DNA of 64,000 bases from Anaeramoeba flamelloides. Taxonomy: Eukaryota; Metamonada; Anaeramoebidae. The stretch is taken from positions 5,828,001-5,892,000 of the forward strand of contig JANTQA010000026.1 of NCBI GenBank assembly GCA_027625915.1. The letters are read 5' to 3'. The stretch's first letter is position 1. Each line of letters opens with the position of its first letter. This document shows positions 56,501-64,000 of the stretch, one piece after another. The notes below the pieces were generated by a model that ran no database searches, was not told the DNA's origin, and saw only the letters and a program-made list of their open reading frames with translations. A program made the position numbers and the translations under genes.

Positions 56501-58112
56501 TCAGAAGAATACTGAGAATGTGAAAGAAAATGAGAAAAAAATTGAAATTAAAAAGGATGAAGAGAATAATGATAATGGTAATGATAATGTTGATAATGGT
56601 AATGATGATGACGATAATAATAATAATAAGGATAATAATAATAATAAGGACAATGATAAGAAGGAGAATAAAGAATTAAATGTACAAGAGATTGAACAAA
56701 GAAATTTGGAAAATTTCAATCGATATTCAGAAGCCTTTGCTTTAAAAGAAGGCACAATTATTGTTTTATATGATTTACCAACCCAAATAAATAACAAAAG
56801 GGAAAGAAATAATGTGAGAGTAATACTCAGGGATGTTACTGGGAAATATGTTTGGGATATTGAGCCATTATATGAAAGTCTACATGAGGAGGAAAACGAA
56901 AAGAAATTTATATCTTCCAAATACGAAACAAATAATGTTGAGGAATTTAAATTAATACCTGAGATGCTGCCAAAACTGCCAAAATTTGAACGAAAACAGA
57001 CTGTACTACCACATTATACTGCCGAATTAGATCTATCCACAACAGATATGCTAGGTGAAATGTTACACTATATTGGTGAAACTTTTGAATCTGAGACAAA
57101 AATAAATTTGAATTCACCAAAGGTTGAAATTCCAACAAATTTAAGCAAGCAATTCAATGAAATTAAAGAAAACTATTTTGCTCAACAATCCTCATTAGAG
57201 AATTTTGTTCAAAATATTAAGAAAAATAATGAAAAAAAATGCGACAATATTAAACCGCCAACCTCGGTGGAGAGCAAAAACCATTTCCATCTCTCGAAAA
57301 TTCTCTTTTCGCAATTAGGCTTATTTTCCGTGACAAACAAAGAAGATTTGATCCCATTGAAACGAAATGATCGATTGTCAAGGGCTTTAAAGGAATTGGA
57401 TAAAAGACCCTCTCGGGAAATGCAAAAAATCGGTGTCATCTATGTTGCGCCGGGCCAAACACACCAAAATGATATTTTGTCAAATGAGTTTGGTTCGCCC
57501 CTCTACGAAGAATTCGTTAATGGGCTCGGTTGGGAAATAGACATTTCGAAGCACATCGGTTATAATGGCGGTTTGGATATCTATTCGGGGGTAAATGGCC
57601 GCACTTGTCCCTATTACGCAGATAGTGAAACAGAGGTGATCTTTCATGTGATCACAAGAATGCCAAACTCTGAAACGAATATCCAACAGATTCATAAAAA
57701 AAAGCATGTCGGTAACGATATTGTCCAAATAGTCTGGTCTGAAAACGTTGAGCAGGACTATGATCCAACAACAATCACTTCCAAATTTAATCATGCGCAT
57801 ATTGTCATTTATCCTTTGCCAAACGGATTGTTTAGAATCCAAGTGTTTATGAAGGAGTCTGTGAAATTCTTTGGCCCACTCTTGACAGGAATGATCATTT
57901 CAAAAAAGGATCTCCCATATTTGGTCAGAACAACAGCCATGTGCGCCTATCGATACGTTAGATACGAAACCAGAGGCTATCAGCATCCCTTCCCTACTAG
58001 ATGGGATCTTATTAATGAAACAATAGATAGATATCACATGGATTTATCCTTTGACCAATACTTTTCCAGATTAATCGTTCCAAAAGGAACTGAAGAGCAT
58101 AAAAGGAAATAA
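47575..58112 (+). CDS. Ral GTPase-activating protein alpha-type catalytic subunit
   Basis: Resolved exons: 47575-47668, 47794-47901, 51953-51973, 52031-52054, 52263-52466, 52564-52758 and 53701-58112; introns between resolved exons are all phase 1. At least one exon between 47901 and 51953 is unresolved. The C-terminal Rap/Ran-GAP domain (genomic about 57420-58030) has GVIYVAPGQTHQNDIL, GWEIDISKHIGYNGGL and KKHVGNDIVQIVWSE; the Asn in G-N-D is the catalytic asparagine thumb, so the GAP should be active. Upstream, LPSSTIRNNW...ENKASIREKGI matches the RalGAP alpha N-terminal region by eye, and RQSFLLPVKYDSTVYRVLERYEFW matches a second conserved block. RalGAP alpha works with RalGAP beta on Ral-family GTPases and resembles TSC2. 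A low-complexity Asn/Asp/Lys linker lies at about 56520-56690. TSC2-like or SIPA-like alternatives fit the N-terminus less well. Confidence 0.9.
48705..49940. mobile_element. 1.2 kb TIR element, copy 2 (in RalGAP intron)
   Basis: Same family and orientation as 4880-6095. Left end ACAGTACATTTTACAAATTT followed by GAGTGCCACCG; right end CCGTGGCACTCGAAAA...AAAATGTGCCTACTT. Interior blocks such as the AAATAGATTT/GGATACATTTT region match copy 1. Confidence 0.75.
51953..52054 (+). CDS. Two microexons of the RalGAP gene (21 and 24 nt)
   Basis: 51953-51973 (after TTAAATAG, donor GTGAAT) and 52031-52054 (after CTGAAG, donor GTGAAT), both phase 1 in and out. Joined to the exon at 52263 they read T-K-L-P-S-S-T-I-R-N-N-W-G-I-N-I-L-L. 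This lines up with the L-P-x-x-I-x-x-x-W segment just before the helix that matches x-x-I-R-x-E-G-I of animal RalGAP alpha. Homology therefore supports both tiny exons. Confidence 0.65.
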
Positions 58113-58639
58113 ATTACAAGAAGAAAATATTTTTCATTGTTTTGTTTTTAAAATATGATTTGTTATTATCGTTATTTTGAAGAAGTGAAAACTGAAAATT
58201 TCAAAAAGTGTTAATAAATATTGTTCTATTTCATATATATGCACTTTTTGATACACTTTTTTTGAAATTTTTTTTTCACTTTTTTAATTTGTTTTTTCAA
58301 AAATTTTTTGAGATTTGATTTTTTATATTATCTATTTTTATTTTTTTTTTTTTATTATAATTATTTATTAAATTTCTGAAAATTAATTAAATAATTGATG
58401 ATCACTCTTTGAATATTTTATTTGGTTAATAATTTTCATTTTTGTTATTTGCTTCAAAATAAAGGGAACAAAAATTTCGTTCATCTTATCAAAAAAAAAA
58501 AAAAAAAAAAGATAAAAAAGGACAATTCGTCGTAAAATAAATTCAAAAATTTTCGACAGAATTTAAATAGTTGAAAGAATAGCATTACCACATTTTTAAT
58601 TCAATATGATTAATAATTTTTAATTCAACAAACTATTTA

Positions 58640-58860
58640 ATTTTTTTCTTTTTTTTGTTTTCATTCCCTTTTCTCCAGTTTCTGTAATCGGTTTCGTTAG
58701 ATCTGGAATTTTTTTTCGATTGTTGATAAGAAGGTTAGTGTTGAGTTTGTTAAATAGAAAAATCATATACAGTTTGTCCATAGTATTTTATCATTTGATC
58801 AATCAACAATTATTGATGAAATTTCAATAAATTTACCAATACATTTTTTTATTTCCTTTA
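58640..58860. repeat. Dispersed repeat, copy 3 of 3
   Basis: Same orientation as 28560-28790: GGTTTCGTTAGATCTGGAATT, ATCATTTGATCAATCAACAA, AAATTTCAATAAATTTACCA. Confidence 0.55.
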
Positions 58861-59079
58861 GTTTCATTATTATGGAAATATTTATTTTAATTTTTAAGTT
58901 TTATATTTTTATCTTTTTTTGGGTGAAAATTATTATTTATTAAAAACACTAATCTTGGATAACTTCCATGTGGTTTTACTTTACGTTTCGAAAAAATATA
59001 ATAAATTTGGTTTTTTTTTTTATTTTAGATTTTGGATGTTTTAAAATTTTGGAAATATTGGTTGAAATCAATAAAGTAT

Positions 59080-59575
59080 TGAAAAAAATACTTGGCATAC
59101 AAATTATCCCTGATAAGATTTTTTATTGTTAATATTAGTAAAATTGGTTGTGTAATTGTGAATATTTAAAATCAAATCCTTTTTCTCATAATCAAACTTT
59201 TAAAATTATAAATCATCAACTTATTTTGAATGACGATTAATTGAATTGCACTTGTTCAAAACACCATCCAACCAATCAAAAAACAAGAATAAAAACCATC
59301 ATTTTTCAAACTCTAAAATACCTCATTAAAACCCAATTTTTTTTTCGAAAAAAGTAGATCTACTTGTGCTATCAAACAATTACTCAAGTATTCTAGGGGT
59401 ACCCCACTTTAATGAATTTTAGGAAGGGTTATTACTCGGTTCATAAAAAAATTGATTATTTAGAAAAAGGATTTGATATTAAATATTTACAACTAGACAA
59501 CAAATTCCCTAATATTAACAATTAAAAATCTTTACAGGGGTTATTTTCATTCATAGTATTTTTTTCAATACTCTA
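59080..59575. mobile_element. TIR element with about 60-bp ends, copy 2
   Basis: Left CCCTGATAAGATTTTTTATT and right AATTAAAAATCTTTACAGGG ends are inverted to each other; the interior is inverted relative to 24340-24795. Confidence 0.8.
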
Positions 59576-60564
59576 CATATAATAAGAAAATTTTGGTAAA
59601 ATAAATCGACCATTAATTTTTATATACTGTGATATCAAAATGAATAAATTCAGATTTTTATTTCCAGTTGCAAAATAATTTACCCCCAGGTCTTTGAATA
59701 CAAAATGGGACTAAATTTTCACTTCGTTTTCCATATTTGTCTTTGCTGATATTTGAATTTTAAATGGGATAAAATTTTAGCTTCGTTTTCCAGTTTTTAT
59801 TCTTTTTTATATCAAGTCTTCAATGAAGTAGGTTGTAATTTGAGGTTCTATTTTAAAAAGGAAAAGGAAAAGGAAAATGATAATGAAGTGAAAATTTTGT
59901 CCCTATTTAGGATTCAAATACCAGTTAGAAAAAGTGTTTTCTCAGAAGTGTGTTGTAATTTGGGATCTCTTCGAAAAGGGAAATTGAAAATTCAGTAAAA
60001 ATTTTTTCCCAGTTATAATTCAAATACGAGTATTATTTGTTGAAAAAGCACATACAATCTTTTCAAAGTCAATTTGAAATGATACTTTCGAACATTTTAT
60101 TAAGCTTCCTTATTTTACTTTGTGATCGAATTTAAATTATGATAGCCTGGTTGGAAATGCAAATTTAGCAAAATTTTCAGTTGGCTTTTAAATAAGTAGA
60201 CTAATCAGAAGTGGAACCAACACCTAAAAATCCCAATTCTAAAAGAGGGGATAATAATAGTGCAATTATATTGATTGATTAAAAGAAAATAGTTAAATAT
60301 TATATTTGATCTTTTAATTATTTTTTGTCAAGTTGAATAAGCATTTTGTTCTTCTATTTATTTTTCTCGAAATCACAATTTATTCAAAATTGTTTCTTAA
60401 TAAGAAATTGGGAACTATTCAAAGCTAAATTATTTCAAAAATACTATTTGTTCGAAAATAAAGGGAACAAAATTTTTGTTTGTCAAAAAAGATTTGAAAA
60501 TAATGTAAACATTTCAAATTTTTTATTCCATAAAACAGGTGGGAATTGTTACTATTAATTGTAA

Positions 60565-60775
60565 AACAAAAAGATCAAATTTTCTGTCAGCTTTCCAAAA
60601 AAAACACACTCAATAATATAAAAAACCATCAAAAATCCACAATTCTAAAAGGTAAATTGGAAATTTAAACAAAATACACTCTTAAAAAATGATATGATAT
60701 ATGATTTTAAAAATCTTTTTTTTAGGAAAGCTGTATGCAAATTTTGTTCCTTTTATTTGGCAACAAATAGTAATT
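60565..60775. mobile_element. Short TIR repeat, copy 3 of 3
   Basis: GTAAAACAAAAAGATCAAAT...CAGCTTTCCAAAA opposite TTTTAGGAAAGCTGTATGCA...TTTTATTTGGCAAC; family of 38010-38260. Confidence 0.65.
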
Positions 60776-61590
60776 TTCCTTTTAGCTTTGGAAAGACTGT
60801 AATTCTTAAACGAGGCTTAGACTATTAATTTTCTCTTTAGAAATGGGGTCTTTGATTGCTTTATTTTGAATGTTGGAATTTTTTTGGCGAAAAGCTGAAT
60901 GAAAATTTTGATCTTGACATTTCAAGTTGAACAGTTGAAAGAATTTTTTTTGTTTCGAATTTGCCTTTTTATCTCTGTTAACTTTAGTGTTATTAATACT
61001 GGAGATGAAAGTAACTCCTAAAAAGTGATTACAAAACGAAATCCCCCCTCGAAAATCAAAGTCTTTCCAATCTGTTTTAATCTTTCAGTCTTTAATTTCG
61101 TTTGGTACTTTAGAACAAAACCTTCTTTTTGCCAATTAAACTTTTCCAAAAAATAAAAATAATTTAACACCAAATATTTCGAAAATTAGTAGAATGACTG
61201 AAGTAAAAAATTTGAATTCAATAAAGGTTCAAAGTGTATAAGTGTTAATAACACATATTAAATTATTGTTTTCGAGAGCTAAAAGTCAAGGAAATGTTTT
61301 CTTTGAAGAAATAAATTTGATTGGTTTAGTGAAAAAAAAAAAAAAATAATAAAAACAAAAAACCAAACTAAAAAAAATAAAAGAAATTGGAATTTTATTG
61401 ATGGGAAAAATAATAACAACTCTTTTGTGTTACAGTATAAAAATTAGTATTAAAAAGGGGTGAACAGCACAATCAAATAAAATAAAAGGAGAAAAAATTA
61501 AAAAAAAAGCATCAAAAGCAAAAAAACAAAAACAAAAAAAAAAAAATTAATATTTTTGTCCCAATTTCAAAAACTTGCACAAGAACCAAA

Positions 61591-62496
61591 TTATTTCTCT
61601 TTTTTTTCTTCTTCTTCTTCTTCTTCTTCTTCTTCTTCTTCTTCTTCTTCTTCAGATTTCTTGAATAATGATTGAATGGTATCACAACAAGTGGTTTTGA
61701 ATTTGGTAAGTTCAGTCCAGGATTCTGAGCATTTCTTTTCTTTGAGGAGTTTCAAAATTTCAACAACTGTTTTCAAAAGTTCATGAACGATTGTGAAAAA
61801 AGCAGAGCAGTATTTACATTTTTGGACGCATTCTTTTTTCTTACCATGTCTAGCAATCATTCTAAGAACGAAAAAGGAAAGGATGAGGAAATAGTATCTT
61901 ACAACTAACCAAAAGTTGGTCCAAAAGTTGTTTTTGCATACTTGTTCTTTTTCTTCTACATTTTCTTCTTGTTCTTGTTCTTGTTCTTGTTCTTGTTCTT
62001 GTTCTTGTTCTTCTTCTGGTTCTGGTAAAATCATGTCAATTAATTTATAAGTACTATTGGCGTATTCAACAATCTTTGGGCACATGTCTTCTTCATCGTT
62101 TTTATTTTCGATTTCTTCATCAACAATTCCCTTGACTTTGTCAACAAGGATTTTGAAAGTCATTTCATAGATCTTGGAAAAAAACTTGCAACTATGGAAA
62201 CACCCAGAACAGCAACAACATCCAAGGAATTTTGCAACAATGGTATCGGCAGTTTTTATGAAAAAGGAAAAAAGAGTCAAGTAAAGAAGCACAATTTTTT
62301 CTGCAAACCCAATGAGGGTTTTGATGTAGCTTGGTACGCTTTCTTTGAAAGTTTCGTACATTTCTCCAAACATGATAAGTACCTCCTTCATATGTGCGGG
62401 GAAAATGATGTTGATTGTTTTCAATTCTGGGAATTGATCAAAAAATTTTGTTTCTTTGATTTCTTTGGTTTCTTTTGTTTCTTTTGTTTCGGTCAT
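61591..62496 (-). CDS. Unrecognised membrane-associated protein with charged repeats
   Basis: The ATG at 62496 begins M-T-E followed by TKE/IKE repeats; 301 residues, no intron evident. I do not recognise a family. Visible parts: an N-terminal charged tandem (T-K-E-T-K-E); a first hydrophobic segment (IVLLYLTLFSFFIK) followed within 25 residues by a Cys cluster, CCCCSGC, and H-S-C; an acidic linker with eight or so tandem Glu-Gln units; a second hydrophobic segment (NFWLVVRYYFLILSFFVLRM) followed by C-V-Q-K-C-K-Y-C; and a C-terminal run of about 17 Glu before K-K-E-K. Paired Cys clusters beside two membrane segments suggest palmitoylation or a folded membrane-proximal domain (inference). It may be a two-pass membrane protein. 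The repeats are encoded by slippage-prone CTT/GTTCTT tracts. Confidence 0.75.
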   Translation of the reverse strand: MTETKETKETKEIKETKFFDQFPELKTINIIFPAHMKEVLIMFGEMYETFKESVPSYIKTLIGFAEKIVLLYLTLFSFFIKTADTIVAKFLGCCCCSGCFHSCKFFSKIYEMTFKILVDKVKGIVDEEIENKNDEEDMCPKIVEYANSTYKLIDMILPEPEEEQEQEQEQEQEQEQEENVEEKEQVCKNNFWTNFWLVVRYYFLILSFFVLRMIARHGKKKECVQKCKYCSAFFTIVHELLKTVVEILKLLKEKKCSESWTELTKFKTTCCDTIQSLFKKSEEEEEEEEEEEEEEEEKKEK

Positions 62497-64000
62497 TCGA
62501 TTTAAATTTAATAAAAATAAATGATAGTTAAAAAAAATGGTAAAATTAGAATACAATTTATTTGATGAAGGTTTGGAAGAAATTGTTTTTGGTTTTTTTT
62601 CCTTCTATTGCAACCCTCTTTCTATCTGAGTTTTTCCTTTTGGGGTAATCCAGGTTTTATTTTTTGTTCAAAATGACAGAAATTCTGAAAATTACATTTT
62701 ACTTTTTCGAAATTCCTCTGTGGAATAAAAACCATTTTTACTTTGTAATTTTTTTTTTTTTTAAAAACATCACAACTTTTTTATTATTTTCTTTTCTTCT
62801 GATCTGTTTGGATAAAAGGCAACGAAGAAACCCCTTTGTACCACGTTAGAAACTCGTCACCGATTTAGGTGCGCATGATTTTTTCTTTTTACCAATTTCC
62901 CAACATTTACTGGCTTTTGAAAAAATAAATGAGAAAAATTTTCACTTTAGAATCATTTTCGTTTCAGGTTTCTCTTCATATAAAAATAGGGGCAAATTTA
63001 CAATTCTTTATTCGTTTGTTCTTGTTCTTGTTTTTGTTTTGTTAACTTCAAACCCTAAAATAAGCATTTATTCGGAAAAAGATAAACAAAGTAAATTATG
63101 TTCCACTTAAATTTCAAATAACAAAAGTAAAACCAGAATCAGAAAATATGATATCGTTTCATTGTTTTTTTATTACCCATCAAATTTAGCAAATAAGATT
63201 TCAAAAAAAACTTTTTTAAGACAAGCCTCATACCAGAAATTAAGAGTTAAGTTTTGGTCTCAAAATAAAAAGTATTATAATTGAACCAAAATCGTTTTAA
63301 TTTTATTTGGTTCTAATGCCAATCATAATTCGCTCAATCAAATAGAACTATTTGATGATCTAATCGATTGAAAATGCTACTAGTTTTCGGAAAAAACTCC
63401 AACAATTTCAGAAAAAAATCTGCATTTAGACAGAAATTTTAAGGTTGAATTATCAATCTGAAGACTCAAAGTTGGGGCAGTGTCCTTCTTAAATTTGTTG
63501 CCCAATGAAGATTAATAGTTTTAAAATTTGATTTTTTTAAAAAATATAATAATAAACTAAATAAATATTTTTTGACAAATTATTTCTGAAATATTGGTTA
63601 TGAAAAATATTACATCTAAGGTAAGAAACTAAACTAAAATATAAAAATATTTTGGTTTATTATGCTCATAAATATTTGAGTTAATCATTGAAAATAGAAA
63701 ACAGATAAAATATTTACTATTTGAAAGATCCTAATATTAATGATATAAATATAGAAAACTGTTATTTGGCTTTTGATTTTTTGATATGGAAAAAAAATAT
63801 TAAAAAAAATACAATTTTTAATTTTCATCCATTAGTAAAAAATCTTAAAAAATAATTATACAATAATAGTTATAAAAGATTTTTTACAGAGTCATGCAAA
63901 CCATTGGGTACTCTTACCATTCATACATAATTACATCATACTTTGATTATAGAGAAATATATGATGAGACTTATCCCTTCCAATAGATGTTTTTTTTTTT
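62497..64000. other. Right-hand flank
   Basis: AT-rich spacer upstream of the 61591 gene. An ORF at 62673-62849 has an ATG and a donor-like GTAATT after W-N-K-N-H-F-Y-F, but no second exon was found. A possible exon edge lies near 63892. Confidence 0.5.
63892..63991 (+). CDS. Possible partial exon at the window edge
   Basis: After a T-run and ACAG at 63886-63889 the sequence is clearly less AT-rich and stays open in one frame for about 31 codons (Q-T-I-G-Y-S-Y-H-S-Y-I-I-T-S-Y), ending at a TAG at about 63983. It may be an exon of a gene continuing past the window. No family recognised. Confidence 0.25.

Larger units (their letters stand above)
58113..61590. other. Intergenic region with repeat relics
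   Basis: 3.5 kb between the convergent RalGAP and 61591 genes. It holds a dispersed repeat (58640-58860), a TIR element (59080-59575) and short TIR repeats (60565-60775, with partial ends near 60320 and 60885). Two near-repeats of GTTGTAATTTG...TCT at about 59830 and 59950 have no clear meaning. No gene recognised. Confidence 0.55.

Noticed and set aside
54362-57842. Several minus-strand ORFs within the RalGAP exon
   Set aside because: All are antisense shadows of a long, clearly homologous coding exon.
53853-58112. The RalGAP large exon as a complete single-exon gene starting at 53853
   Set aside because: The first codon there is TTG and the frame continues upstream to a splice acceptor at 53700. 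The upstream exons join in phase 1 and encode conserved RalGAP sequence.

Overview
The window is a very AT-rich nuclear DNA segment from a microbial eukaryote with spliceosomal introns. The protein families present (an ankyrin-BTB protein, a Sel1-ankyrin-BTB protein, RalGAP alpha, Mpp10 and ribosomal protein eL31) point to an amoeboid or amoeboflagellate protist with large BTB/ankyrin families. Anaeramoeba-type metamonads are my best guess, but that is inference, not something shown by a marker gene.

Layout. From 19110 down to 431 (minus strand) lies one 18.7 kb gene for an ankyrin-repeat protein ending in tandem BTB-like domains. From 26160 to 21389 (minus) is MPP10 in two exons. From 33514 to 31478 (minus) is an intronless Sel1-ankyrin-BTB gene, with a possible small membrane protein behind it at 31245-31048. 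From 38840 to 39544 (plus) is ribosomal protein eL31 in three exons. From 47575 to 58112 (plus) is a RalGAP alpha-type gene with small 5' exons and a 4.4 kb last exon. From 62496 to 61591 (minus) is an unrecognised membrane-associated protein. The rest is AT-rich spacer and intron carrying short inverted-repeat transposon relics: a six-copy Tc1/mariner-like fold-back family, several two- or three-copy TIR families, decayed LINE reverse transcriptase pieces and one possible retroelement fossil.

The remarkable part is the ankyrin-BTB gene. Five of its ankyrin repeats sit on separate exons of exactly 93 nt (31 codons, phase 0), running from the residue before TPLH to the end of the second helix/loop. 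The 3-8 residues that should link one repeat to the next are absent from these exons. Between the exons lie 32 sites of the form TAG-NNN-GTAA (reverse strand), mostly about 90-125 bp apart. Each looks like a 3' splice site and a 5' splice site separated by exactly one codon. Read in order, the triplets supply the missing finger-loop residues: W-K-T-G, S-R-Q, I-T-K and W-S-W restore the 7-8 residue spacing seen in the repeats of the same protein that have no introns. None of the 32 triplets is a stop codon, and they are much richer in GC than the introns. I interpret them as arrays of single-codon (3-nt) microexons confined to the ligand-facing loops of an ankyrin domain. Because every unit is phase 0 and 3 nt, any subset could be included without losing frame.

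No viral gene cluster, CRISPR array, tRNA or rRNA was recognised.
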